Of a stretch of DNA of 64,000 nucleotides, positions 1 to 11,080 are shown one piece after another. A program made the position numbers and the translations under genes. Location: contig NW_004454182.1 in NCBI RefSeq assembly GCF_000283155.1, positions 8,644,460 to 8,708,459 of the forward strand. The letters are read 5' to 3'. Each line of letters starts with the position of its first letter. The stretch's first letter is position 1. The DNA comes from Ceratotherium simum simum (taxonomy: Eukaryota > Chordata > Mammalia > Perissodactyla > Rhinocerotidae). The notes under the pieces are model-generated. The model was given only the letters and a program-made list of their open reading frames with translations. It was not told the origin of the DNA and made no database searches.

Positions 1-180
1 GGGGCATTTGACAGTGTCTGGAGACATTTTTGGTTGTCACATCTGGGGGAAGGAATGCTACTGGCATCTAGTGGTAGAGGCCAAGGATGCTGCTCAACAT
101 CCCACAAGATACAGGACAGCCCCCACAACAAAGATTTATCCAGCCCACCATGTCAATAGTGCCAAGGTTGAGAAACCCTG
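1..180 (+). mobile_element. MER20-like hAT relic (left end clipped)
   Basis: Reads ttgacagtgtctggagac, ctactggcatctagtgg and ends ggttgagaaaccctg, the right terminal inverted repeat of MER20-type elements. The left end lies outside the window. Confidence 0.8.
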
Positions 181-765
181 CTCTCTGTTATCCAGTGAAT
201 TCCTCAATCCACCCGTTGAGGGTGCTGCTATTGGGATATGCCTTGGAATTTGATAGCATGTTATGACAAAAGAAAAATACTCTACTACTGATATTTATTA
301 ATACCTGAAAACTGTAGCAGTGTCATTTTTGTCCAGTTGTACTTGTGCTATTTCTGGAGTCATTAGTTTGCACTGTAAGTGACTTCACTCTCCTTTGCCT
401 CATTAGGAATAGTACCTGACAGTTGTTCCCTGGTGTTTTTGTTTTACTGCAAGTCACTTCACTTGCTCAAGGAAGAACTGTATCCTGGGCAGAGGTTAAT
501 AGCAAAAAGCAGTTCTGTGATGTTGTTTATAGGTCTACTGTAATGTCTTTGTAGCCAGAAGGGTTCATCTAATGTTCTAATCCAAATGTCTTTTTCAGCA
601 AATGAACCCATTTCCTTTGGCTCTGACCTCAGTAGAATCTAGACTATTTAGGAGGAAAAATAATAAATGTTTATAATCACTTGCTGTACAATATTATATC
701 ACCAATTCAAAGAGCCACTGCCATTGAGTGTCTCACCTGCCACTCTTTGTCATGCTGGCCTTCTT

Positions 766-1094
766 AATATTTATTTTTTATTTTTTATTATTATTATTAT
801 TTATTTTTTTTGTGAGGAAAGTCAGCCCTGAGCTAACATCCATGCCAAACCTCCTCTTTTTTGCTGAGGAAGACTGGCCCTGAGCTAACATCTATTGCCC
901 ATCATCCTCCTTTTTCTCCCCAAAGCCCCAGTAGATAGTTGTATGTCATAGTTGCACATCCTTCTAGTTGCTGTATGTGAGACGCGGCCTCAGCATGGCC
1001 GGAGAAGCGGTGTGTCAGCGCGCGCCCGGGATCCGAACCTGGGCCGCCAGCAGTGGAGCGCACACACTTAACTGCTAAGCCATGGGGCCGGCAC
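766..1094 (-). mobile_element. ERE SINE, long form
   Basis: A reverse-oriented copy between 15-bp target-site duplications (catgctggccttctt at 751-765 and catgctggctttctt at 1095-1109). On the minus strand it has the tRNA head, the 'ctactggggctttgggg' block, then two 'gatgttagctcagggc' blocks. It therefore carries both tail types seen separately in other copies. Confidence 0.9.
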
Positions 1095-2739
1095 CATGCT
1101 GGCTTTCTTTATAAGCTAGATTAAACGTGATGTGATTAACCCAGTTTTTAACAATGCACGGTGTCACCTAAGGCTCTATAGAGAAACGGCCATGTGAATC
1201 TGGCTTGAGCTGGGCCACAGTGTGTTGTCACACACCCCCTTGCCTGTACTTTTCTTGGTGTGAATATTTCTTGACTGAATGGGTTTTCCGGTCACAAAGA
1301 AGCATAATCATCTGCATGGCTGGGTTTACAAGGATTTTTGCATGGCAGACATATGGGCTGCGTGAGCACCGTGTTACTGGTTTAGTCCTGAACGTGGCAT
1401 TAGTTTTCTGAGGCAAAAATAAACAGAATTGTCTAAGCAACAAGCTGCTCTTGCCTTTGTCAGCAACAAGCTTTGTGATCAGACAATGGCATTGTATTGC
1501 CCTTTAACAAACAGAATGCATTCACGTGAGCCGGGACATTCAAGCAGAACATGAGAACATTTTTCCCAGCCCTGCAGCTGGGTTTTAGGGAAAGGTTTAT
1601 TCTCTTTCTTCCTTCTCTTTGGAATTTGCCTCTAGTTTTTGTCCTTTTAGAAAGGCTTTTAAGCTTTCTTAGGAGAAGAAGAATTTGGCTGTTGATAAAT
1701 GTGTGTCAGTTTCTTCCTATACATGTCTCTCTATTGCCTATTTTAACCCAAAATTAAGCTTGTGGTCTAGCTTTGTTTTATAAAAGGTAACTTTTTGTCC
1801 CTCAATTTTAGGGTAATTTAAGTGTTATGCACAAAATTTAGAGTTTAAGGATATATGTTTAAAAAATGAATCTTTTTCTGAAAAAATTAGCTATTCTAAG
1901 CATGTATTTCTTTAGGTACACACACACAAAGCTTCCTAGTTTGCAAAAAACTAATTTGGGGGCAGACCACATTTCTTTTTATCTTCCTGCTCAGGGGGCT
2001 CTGAAATACTGTTTTTTCTCTCAAGATAAATGCCGAGTTAGTTCGTTGGTCAGGGCATCTCTAACAGCCAAGCAGAGGACAAGTTGAGAAACCATTATTG
2101 AGGTTAAATGAAAATATCTCCTCCGCACACATATGGAAACATATCCTGTGATATCTGACAGACCCCCTTAACAAGACTGTCTATTGACCTGAAGGCTGCC
2201 TGTGACCCTCTGTGATAAATGCTGGAAAAAGCTGCTTCTGAAACACAAAATGTTTTGTGGTACTTAAGTTTTTTAAATTAATTTGTTCAGCCTGCCTGGG
2301 TACTATTTTAAGCATTTGCACAAATGCAAGTGGGACATAAAGGAGGTGGTGATCTTCCTGGGGAACTGGAGGTCTCTGATGTGATGTGTGAAACCTTACG
2401 TACTCCAGTTTGAAGGGCACCAAGAAACAAAACACAGACCCTCTTTTATTATTGGTAGTCCAATCTAAGCCAAGTATATGATGACTCACCTCCGGAAGGT
2501 GTGATCTGACCTGCCTAGGAGTATTTGTATTTCTCTAGTGGTCACCTCCGCCCTGAACCTTGCCTGACACAGTCTCACTGTTTCTGAAGTGAGCTTGCTC
2601 GTCTGCGTTCCACAGTGGATTTCACACTTTCCCCACTTTCCCCAGGCCTCTGACCACTCACCCTTTCTGCCCACCTCACTGTAAGCAGATAACCTCACTC
2701 ACTGCTTTGAGAAAACAGAATCCCTGTGAAGGGAGCTGC

Positions 2740-3400
2740 TCCAGCTTCCGACCACCAGCCTCCCAGCTTGCTTGTGTCTGTATCCCTCTGCTCTGCCTTC
2801 TGTGTTACTACAGGGGAGGAGGCGGCCTTTGCCCACAGCCGGTCTCTTCACCTGTCTTCTGGATTCCATTCCTCATCTATCACCTCGCTTTCTCTCTCAG
2901 CTGGTTCCTTCTCATCAGCATTAAAACCAGCTCATTTCTCTCCCATTTAAAAAAAAAACAAAAGCCTTCCCTTAACCCCAACCCCTGCCTTCAGGTTGTA
3001 TATGCTAAGGAAATGCTCCATGCTTAGTCATTTTTAAAAATTAATTTTGTGTGAGTTTTTTTGCTTTTACTTTATATAGTGTCAACTTAAGGAAACAAAC
3101 TATTATAAAGGTTTTTAAATTTAATTAAAAAAAATTCTTGCAAAGACCACATTGCTTATAAGTGGCAGAGCCAGAATCCTAATCTAAGTCTGACTCCAGA
3201 TTCTACTGAAAACTCTCTGCCGGATTTGACACAGAGGTCACCAGTGATCTGGGCAACGGCAGATTTGGTGGAGGGGAGGGGTAGAAACCATGGTGGAGTA
3301 AGTTAGAGATTGGGAGGTGAGGATTCTCACCCTGTTTCTCTCCTTCACAGCCAAAGTTCTAGAAAGAGCACAATACCTGCTTTCTAGTAAGCACTCAGCA
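2740..3400 (+). mobile_element. Possible L2/MIR debris
   Basis: Fragments such as tttctctccttcacagccaaagttctagaaagagc resemble L2, and gtggcagagccagaatcc resembles MIR. Very diverged. Confidence 0.35.
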
Positions 3401-3440
3401 AAATGTCAGCTATATTTTTGTTGACTTCTCAGTAATATTT

Positions 3441-3828
3441 GACACAGTTCATTCATCCATTCAACAAATATTTAATGAGTTCCTACTGTGTTGCCAGGCA
3501 CTGTTGTAGGTGCTGGAGATACAGCAGTGTACAAACAAACAAGATGCTGACCTTTATGAGGACGTACTTACAGGATAAATAAGTCGAATACACAGTATGG
3601 CAGTATGCGCTGCAGAGAAAGTAAAGCAGAGAGGGAGAAAAGTCCTGTTGTTATAGGGAGGGGATATCAGTTAGAAATAGGGTGGCCAGGGAAGTCTTCC
3701 CTGAGACCTGAAGGGGGTGAGGACCTGAGCCGTGCAGATATATGGAGGGTGAAAGGGCCAGGTTGAGAGATCAAATCTAAAAGTCCTGAGCAGGAGCTAC
3801 ACGGTGTGTTCAAGAAGCTAGTCACCAA
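3441..3828 (+). repeat. Ancient interspersed repeat, left part
   Basis: Starts attcatccattcaacaaat, continues caggcactgttgtaggtgct and reaches gtgttcaagaag. This common old mammalian family is one I recognise but cannot name with certainty. It is interrupted by an L1 end and an ERE and resumes at 4401. Confidence 0.65.
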
Positions 3829-4187
3829 AGACCTCGTAGTGTATGACTCCATTTACATGAAATGTCCAGAATGGGCAAATGCATAGAGGCAGACCTATAA
3901 AAACGCCTATGGCTGAGAGGGTTGGGTGACTGCTAATGGGTATATGGTTTCTTTTTGGGGTGATGAAAGTGTTCTAAAAGTGATTATGGTGATGGTTGCA
4001 CAAGTCTGTAAATATACTAAGAGCAGTTAGTATAACAGTTAGTATAAGCTAATTTGTTAGTATATACTAACTGCAGTTAGTATAAGCAGTTAGTATGGAT
4101 TAAATATACTAAGAGCAGTTAAATTGTACACTTCAAATAGGTGAATGGAACAGTATATGAATTATATCTCAATAAAGCTGTTATTTT
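3829..4187 (+). mobile_element. L1 3'-end fragment with internal repeat expansion
   Basis: Ends tgaattatatctcaataaag plus an A-rich tail, a typical L1 3' terminus. Its middle (4012-4121) is expanded by tandem 'cagttagtata' units. Confidence 0.75.
4012..4121 (+). repeat. Degenerate tandem repeat (cagttagtataa unit)
   Basis: About six imperfect copies of an 11-13-bp unit (gcagttagtata / acagttagtata) with the flanking block aaatatactaagagcagtta occurring at both ends. Confidence 0.75.
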
Positions 4188-4204
4188 AAAAAGACAAGAA
4201 AAGA

Positions 4205-4383
4205 GGGGCCGGCCCCATGGCCTAGTGTTTAAGTTCAGTGTGCTCTGCTTTGGCGGCCCTGGTTCTGTTCCTGGGCGTGGACCTACACTACTCGTGAGCC
4301 ATGCTGTGACAGCGACCCACATACAAAATAGAGGAAGATTGGCACCAATGTCAGCTCAAGGCGAATCTTCCTCAGAAAAACAA
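4205..4383 (+). mobile_element. ERE SINE
   Basis: Starts ggggccggccccatggcc and is bracketed by the 17-bp repeat aaaaagacaagaaaaga (4188-4204, 4384-4400). The tail is of the 'agaggaagattggca..agctca' type. It inserted at the A-rich end of an older L1 3' fragment. Confidence 0.92.
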
Positions 4384-4400
4384 AAAAAGACAAGAAAAGA

Positions 4401-4690
4401 AACAGTGAGGAGACCAGTGTGGCTAGTGTGGACAGTAGGAAGGGGTGAGGTCAGAGAGGTGACTCTGATGCCAGAGTGCGTAGGGCCCTACAGCCCCTTG
4501 TAAGAGCTTTGGCTTTTGCTGTGGGTGAAATGTGGGTGTGTTGGAGGTGTCTGAGCAGAGGAAAAACAGGTTTTAGTAGGATTGCCTTGGCTGCTGTGTT
4601 GAGATAAAGACTGAAGGGAGGCAGGGGTGAAAGAATGGGGACCAGTTAGGAGGCTTTTGCAATAAAACAGACGAGATACCATTTCTCCCT
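4401..4690 (+). repeat. Ancient interspersed repeat, right part
   Basis: Continues the family of 3441-3828 (gaccagtgtggctagtgtgg, gaggtcagagaggtgac, ttgccttggctgctgtgttg), split by the L1 and ERE between. Confidence 0.6.
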
Positions 4691-4860
4691 TTTTGCTGAA
4701 ATCCTTTCTCTCTTGGCTTCTCAGTAAACCACACTCTCTCATTTACCTTCTATCTCTCCTTCACAGTCTCTCTATCAGCTTGTCATCTTCTCTCTCACCA
4801 TTAAATGTAGGGTTTGTTTAGATTATGTCCTGGGATCATTTTATTTCTTCCTGGGTTATC
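4691..4860 (+). mobile_element. L2-like fragment
   Basis: Pyrimidine-rich sequence resembling part of the L2 LINE body (ttctctcttggcttctcagt). Weak identification. Confidence 0.4.
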
Positions 4861-4964
4861 TCACCTACTCTCATGACTTCAGTTACTATCTAAGAGCTGA
4901 CTGCTTCTGAACTCCCCGCCTTGTGTCTCTGTCCGGATAGCTCAAATGCCCTCAAACTCAATTT

Positions 4965-5495
4965 GCCCGTTCCAGTTATCTTTTGCTGTGTGACAAACCA
5001 CCCTAAAACATAGTATATTAAGCAACAGTCATTTCTTTTGCTCACGAATCTGCAGTTTGGGCAGGGTTTGGCAGGGATGGCTTCCCTGCTTGACTGGGCC
5101 GGGCAGTTCACTTTCAAGATGGTGTATGCCCATGGTGCCAAGTTGGTGCTGGATGTGGGCTGAGATCTCAGCTAGGGCTGTGGTCTGGGGGCCTCTCCAT
5201 GTGGATCTCTCTATTTACTGATTGGTTAGGCTTCCTCAAAGCATGGAGGCCTCACCAGTGGTGGACGACTTACAAGGGGGCTCAGGGCTCCAAGTCAGTG
5301 GCCTTTTATGATCTAGTCTTGGAAATCGTAGCATCGCTTCCTCCGTAATCACAAACCCACCCGGGTTCCAGAAAAGGGAACACATACCCTACTTCTCAGA
5401 GGGAGATTGTCAAAGTGACATTGTAAAAAGAGCATGTGAGATGCGAGATATTAGTATGGCCATCTTTGGCAAATATCATCCACCACATGGTCCAA
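4965..5495 (+). mobile_element. MLT1-like LTR (MaLR)
   Basis: Reads ttgctgtgtgacaaaccacc at the left, then ctcagctagggctgtggtct, ccttttatgatctagtcttg and ends ccatctttggcaaatatcatccacc. A solo LTR relic, non-coding. Confidence 0.65.
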
Positions 5496-5509
5496 AATTG
5501 AACTTGTGA

Positions 5510-6402
5510 TCTTTCATTAACCTGCTTCTTCTCTAATGTTCCCTAATTTAGTAGTTGGCCCCACCATCTCGAGATTATGGCTGCTCATGGCAGAAACTTG
5601 GGCGCCATCTTGGATATCTCTTTTTTCTTTACATTCCTCAGCAACCTGTCCTCTACCCTGTCCAGTCAGTCACCGGGTCCTATTAGTTCTCTTTCTTAAT
5701 CATCCTCAAATCCTTTCAGTCCTCTCTTCTGCCATTGCCATGACCCTATTTTAGACCATCATCTCCCTCCTCAGTTACTGCAGTGGTCCTCCACTTGCTT
5801 TCTCTACTTGCAGTCTTTCATCTTCCAATTATTTTTTATCCTGCTTCCTGTGTAATCTTTAAAATACAAGTCCATTTATGGCATACGCTTGCTTAAAACC
5901 CACTCAAAGCTTCTCGGTCCCACTCAAAGCTTCTCGGTGCTCTTGAGCTCAAGACCAAAGTTCTTTCTATGAATTCAGAAGAGGCTTTGCAGCTTTTGGC
6001 TCCTGCCTACTTCAGATTCGTTCTGGATCCCTCTTCACTCCTTTTGTGTCTGCTGTACTGACTTTCTTTCACTTCCTCCAAAGCTCTGCTCTCTCTCCTG
6101 CTTCAGGGTTTTCGCTTTCACACTTGTTATTCTCTCCGTCTGCCACACTGCCCTCATTATTCATTTTATTTGAATGTAATTTCCTCCAGGGAACTTGCAT
6201 TAGAATCGCTTGTTAAGCAGTTCAGTGGTACCTACGCTTTCTCTTTATAGCCCATCTTCCACTTGTAATTGCTCACACTACCTTTGGGTTTCTTCCTTGC
6301 TGGACTCGATTTCCATGAGATTAAACAATTGGTTTTGAATGCCAAATGCCTAGCCAGTGCCTGACACATAGTGAGCACTCACTCCATGCTTATAAATGAC
6401 TG
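5510..6402 (+). mobile_element. L2 LINE 3' fragment
   Basis: L2 body-like cytosine/thymine-rich sequence (ccattgccatgaccctattt, cttctcggt, ctgccacactgccctc) ending with gcctgacacatagtgagcac, the L2 3' terminus. Confidence 0.65.
5899..5938 (+). repeat. Perfect 20-bp tandem duplication
   Basis: The unit cccactcaaagcttctcggt occurs twice in direct succession inside the L2 fragment. Confidence 0.97.
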
Positions 6403-6730
6403 TGCATACATACACATACATGTAGAGATAATAAAAAATATATATATACACACGTGCACATCGATTTGTGAGTACGTACAGAGGAGTTATTTTTTTAGTG
6501 TTTTACATTTGAGTAAGATTTGTCAGTGGTATATTTAGAAATTATATTTAGAAATCAATGGTATTTCCATTTGAGAGCATGTATGTGTGTTTAGCATGAA
6601 TTCTATTCTTTTATTTAGGACCCACTGTTCAGAATGTGCCACATCAAACACTAATGTGGTTCAGAATTGTTGTGTTCCCTCTTTTGCACCTTGTCCTCTG
6701 ACTGGCTACTGTCCATCCATCCCACTCAAG

Positions 6731-6912
6731 GTAAAGAAACCGCTGCAATGAAGGCTGATCTCCTGAGGGCCAGGAATATGAAAAGGTACATTAACCAACT
6801 GACTGTGGCAAAGAAGCAGTGTGAGAAGAGAATCAGAACCCTGGGAGGCCCTGCCTATGACCAGCAAGAGGATGGGGCTTTGGATGAGGGGGAAGGGCCT
6901 CCAAGCCAGAAG
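6731..6912 (+). CDS. SNX25: SNX25 exon a (post-PXA helix region)
   Basis: The acceptor is 'cccactcaag' and the donor 'gtagaac'. The exon is 182 bp and begins in phase 1: the first glycine codon is split, with its g in the previous exon, which is outside the window. It reads through ETAAMKADLLRARNMKRYIN and ends with SQK on a codon boundary. The basic, helical stretch follows the PXA domain in SNX25. An open frame continues upstream to 6667 with no stop, so the acceptor rests on the match to the known protein (GKETAAMK) rather than on a frame break. The last third is acidic (EEDGALDEGEG-like), a linker before the RGS domain. Confidence 0.92.
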
Positions 6913-7274
6913 GTAGAACTTTGTAGTGTTTGACCATTTCGTGTCTGTTTTGAACACTGATGTAGTCACACATACAGTCTTGTAACTTTCTGATATTTAA
7001 CTTAAGACATATGCTCCAGAATATAGACTCACGTGTTTGCTTTATGAGTCAAAGAGCTATATTACTTGGTGTCTTGACTTCTGTGACTGGTAATAGGTAT
7101 ATAGGTAGGCGTGGGGTGTCTGGACGTGTGTGTGCACATGCCCGTGTGTATTTTCCCGTCCCTCTTTTGCTCTCCCACAATCCCAGAGGAGCATATTTAT
7201 ATGTGCAAGGGCCCAATCCAGTTACCCATTACCAATTGGATAGAATAACCACCTATGAAGTAGAAGGTATCTTA

Positions 7275-7440
7275 TAAGTTATTTTACTTAGCTCTCACCA
7301 TAATGCTATGAAATATGTACTCAATATCCCCATTTACAGGTGAGGAAACAGGGTTGATTTAAGTAGATTACTGAAGGCCACATGGATAGGAAGAGGCTGA
7401 ACTAGATAAAAACCCAGATCTAGTTGATTCACAAATCTAA
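7275..7440 (-). mobile_element. MIR SINE
   Basis: The printed strand is the MIR complement: atccccatttacaggtgaggaaac followed by a diverged body. Confidence 0.7.
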
Positions 7441-8277
7441 GTGCTTTCTCACCAAACCATAATATGTCAGTGACTGTTTGGGTATGACAAAACTTTATCT
7501 GAACAAAAAAGGACTATCTGATACTGAGTCTTTAAATCATGGAGCTTAGGAAAGTGTTCTAGCCCTTCCTCAGTACCTGTCCTGATTCTCAAGGACCAAG
7601 CTTGTCTTCCAGGACCTAGAGCATGCTGGGATTGGAGGAAACAGCCACAGTACCCTCTGAGGAGCTTGGCTGTACCACTTGGGAACAGTACTTCAAGGCA
7701 AACTCCTCTTGTGCAAGGTGGCATTGGGCCACAAAGAAGCCAGCATCAGTGTAATTAAACTGTGGCTACAGCCTCTAACCTCGCCTATTCTCATTTTTAA
7801 GTCTCTTGATCTTTTCCTGTTCAGCTCTTGGTTTGAGTTCAGATGCTTGTCTGTGACTTTCCCCTTCCTCCCTATTCCAGTGGTAGGCTCTTACCTTTTC
7901 CCTTGTTCCTCGTCCAGTCTCCACTCGAACCTCTTCAGGAAAGTTTGTGCTCCGCCTTGGACCAACTCGAGCACGAGCCCGAGTTCTCCTGCAGCATCTT
8001 GCACGGTGACACAGATGCAGCCCTGAACAGCTCATGTTCGATGGAGGAGCCCCCTAACTACTGGAGATCTGTTTATTTTGCTATTAGCAAATTTACCTGT
8101 CTGTGATTTTGGCTTTGTGGTCCACAGTGAAAACTTCACCTTTTGCTGAACACTGGAGAGAGAGTGGGTTTGGCTGGTTGAAGATTGTCCCTCTTCCTCC
8201 TTCTCCTCAGCCTCTGGTCCCTTAAATAAATTTCTAGCCACATTTCTCATAGATGAGGTCCTCTTCTTGTGTCCTAT

Positions 8278-8395
8278 TCATTCATTCAACAGACATTTAT
8301 TGAGGGTCTACAGTCTCTCAGTTACAATGTAAGATACTAGGATACAAAATGAATAAGATAGAGTCCCATATAATCATAAAATAAAAAGGTAAGTG
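8278..8395 (+). repeat. Ancient interspersed repeat fragment
   Basis: attcattcattcaacagacatttattgaggg, the same family as at 3441. Confidence 0.55.
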
Positions 8396-8989
8396 ATCCA
8401 ATAGAGATGTGAGATATATACCTAGGAGAAGCACCTGATGGCTTACCACCTAGTAAAAAGATGATGTGGTTTTAGATGTTATGGTAGAGGAAAACCTTGA
8501 GAAAGATAAAGGAAGCTCGTTTTAGGAGAATTGAATGTGATTTCAGCACAAGTTATCTGGCAGTATCTACTAGAAGTAGACTTAATCTAGTTCTAGTTCC
8601 ATTTTGACTTGTTCCTCCAGATGTTTAGGAAAGGAGAAACCCATTTTTGTTGCAACTGTTTGTCCTCAGAGTAAAACCATTTCCTCTAGTCTTCAGACTG
8701 GAAGGCTCAGATAATATTACATTCCCATATTTATAAATGGGAATGTATAAATGATAAATTCCCGTATTTATGGTGGTATGCTATTCTAAAGGTAAGACCT
8801 TGGTTAGTTTGGGGCCATTCTGATATCTTCATAAATGGGTAGAGCAGTTTTGCCATAACCTAATGATATTTGATCCAGAGGAATCACCACTAACTTGATT
8901 TCAGAACCTAGCCTTCAAAATTACATGAATCCTCTAATTTAAGAGATTGAGTGAATAAATAAAAGCACGGACAAGTTGAAAGTAAAAGG

Positions 8990-10205
8990 AGGGAAAAAGG
9001 CCGGGTAAACACTAAGCATAAGACATCTAAACTCACTGATATTAACGTCAGACAGCATAGACTCCAGAACAAGGAATATGACCGGGGATGAAGAATGTTT
9101 CGTTATGATAAAGGGGTCAGTTCATCAAGAGGGTATAAATATGCATATAATCAATCAATGAGACCTTTAAAATACATGAAGCAAAAACTGACACAACTAA
9201 AAGGAAAAAATCCGCAATTTTAAAGGGAGATGTTAACACCTCTCTCTCAGTAACTGATAGAGGTATACAAAGAATCAATAAGGATCTAGAGGACTTGAAC
9301 ACTAACAACCAACTGGAGCTAACGGACGTTTATAGAATATTCCATTAATATCAGCACAACACGTATTCTTCTCAACTATACATTGACCATTCGTCAAGAA
9401 AGTCTGTATTGCTGGGCAATAAAACAAATTCCAACACATTTAAAAGGTCTCTGACCACAATGGAATTAAATTGGAAATCAATAATAGAGATCTGGAAAAT
9501 TCTCAAATATTTGGAAATTAAACCACATATCTAAATAAGGCTTGTCAAAGAAGAAACCATAAGGGAAATTAGGAACTATTCTGAATGAAATGAAAATACA
9601 ACATCTTTATATTTGCAGGATGCAGTTAAAGCAGTACTTAGGGGGAAATATATAGTTTCTAATGCTTTGATTAGAAAAGAGGAAAGGTCTAAAATCGGTG
9701 ATCTTCCACTTTAAGCTACAAATTAAAACTAAAATAACTAGAAGGAGGAAATAATATAACAGAAATCAATGAAATAGAGAATAGAAAAACAGTAGAAAAA
9801 CATCAATGAAACCAAGAGGTAGTTCTTTGAAAAGATCAATAGTTAGTTAGACTCTAATTAGACTGAGTGAGAAAAGGAGAAGACACAAATTACGAGTCTT
9901 AGGAATGAGCAAGGGGACGTTACCACGAAGAAAACTCCAGGCTCAGATCATTTCACTGGTGAATTCTATTAAACATTTAAGGCAGAGATAATATCAATCT
10001 TAACCACATTCTTTCAAAGAATGGAGCAGAAGGAAACTCTTCAAGTCATCATGGGAAGCTAGGATAACTCTGATAACAAACCAGAGAAAAACATTACAAG
10101 AGAAGAAAACTACTGACAAATATCTGTTATGACCCTAAACAGAAAATTCCTTGACAAAATATTAGCAAATCAAATCCAGCAATCTATAAATAGAAAAATA
10201 ACTCC
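8990..10205 (+). mobile_element. L1 ORF2 fragment, sense, decayed
   Basis: Sense L1 ORF2-like sequence (tatgataaaggggtcagttcatcaagag, caccaactggagctaa-like motifs, accacaatggaattaaa, caaaatattagcaaatcaaatccagcaa) full of stops. Confidence 0.8.
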
Positions 10206-10284
10206 AATATATGTTCTCCTGGCAGTGGGTCCTTAGTATAAACATTATGTACATCATTTATCTGCAATGCTGTTGTCAAGACTT

Positions 10285-10500
10285 GATGGAATAGTTATTT
10301 TTTAAACAACTTTATTACTGTATAATAACATACAATACACTGCACATATTTAAAGTGTGCAATTTGATAAGTTTTGTCATGTTTTTATACTCATGAAACC
10401 ATCACTACAATCAAGATGTGAAACATATATATCACTCACAGAAGTTTACTCATGCCCCTTTGTAATCTCTCCACGCTGGTTGAGACTCGCTGATCTAATC
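10285..10500 (-). mobile_element. L1 3'-end fragment, antisense
   Basis: acatacaatacactgcacatatttaaagtg, caatttgataagttttg, catgcccctttgtaatctct, typical of an L1 3' region read backwards. Confidence 0.75.
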
Positions 10501-10536
10501 CTTTCATTTGTGTTTACTCATCTAGAAAGCAACCTC

Positions 10537-10793
10537 GTTTTCTTTTTTTATTTTGGTCAGGAAAATTGGCCCTGAGCTAACATCTGTTGCCAATCTTCCT
10601 CTTTTTGCTGAGGAAGACTGCCTCTGAGCTAACATCTGTGCCCACCTTATTCTATTTTTTGTATGTGGGATCCCACCACAGCGTGGCTTGATGAGTGGTG
10701 CATTGGTCCACGCCCGGGATTTGAACCTGCGAACCCCAGGCCTCCAAAGCGGAGCACGCGAACTTAACCACTATGCCACTGGGCCGATCCCCA
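10537..10793 (-). mobile_element. ERE SINE
   Basis: A reverse copy with the tRNA head at the right (gggccgatcc) and the double 'gagctaacatctg' tail at the left. It is flanked by aaagcaacctc at 10526-10536 and 10794-10804. Confidence 0.9.
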
Positions 10794-10914
10794 AAAGCAA
10801 CCTCTTAATTGCCCTGATTTTTGGCACCTGTCATTGTCTTTTCTTTTTTAGCCAAAATCCTGGTTCAGGCTCTTCCTGATTAGATTTTGTTGTGGTCTGT
10901 TGTGATTCACAACT

Positions 10915-11080
10915 GCTGTTATAAGTCTCACAACAACCTGTAAAGTAGGTGGTACTATCCCCATTCTACAGATGAAAAAACTAAGGCTCAGAGTGATGGA
11001 GTAACACAGAGCTCACAGGACTAGAAAGTAGCAGAGCCAGGATTCAAACTCACAGGTGTGTCCGTCTCCAAAACCTGAAC
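10915..11080 (-). mobile_element. MIR SINE
   Basis: ccccattctacagatgaaaaaac, agtagcagagccaggattcaaac: complement of MIR. Confidence 0.8.

Larger units (their letters stand above)
1..6730 (+). other. SNX25: SNX25 upstream intron (partial)
   Basis: No exon of SNX25 or another gene is recognised here. It holds a clipped MER20-like relic, a long-form ERE, L2 and old-repeat fragments, an L1 3' end, an MLT1-like LTR and a 20-bp tandem duplication, listed separately. I see nothing definable at 181-750, 1110-2740 or 6403-6730 apart from AT-rich unique-looking sequence. Confidence 0.75.

Noticed and set aside
6667..6730. Extending SNX25 exon a upstream to the ATG at 6667
   Set aside because: The frame is open, but the residues do not match the known protein before GKETAAMK, and a plausible acceptor with a pyrimidine-rich lead lies at 6730.
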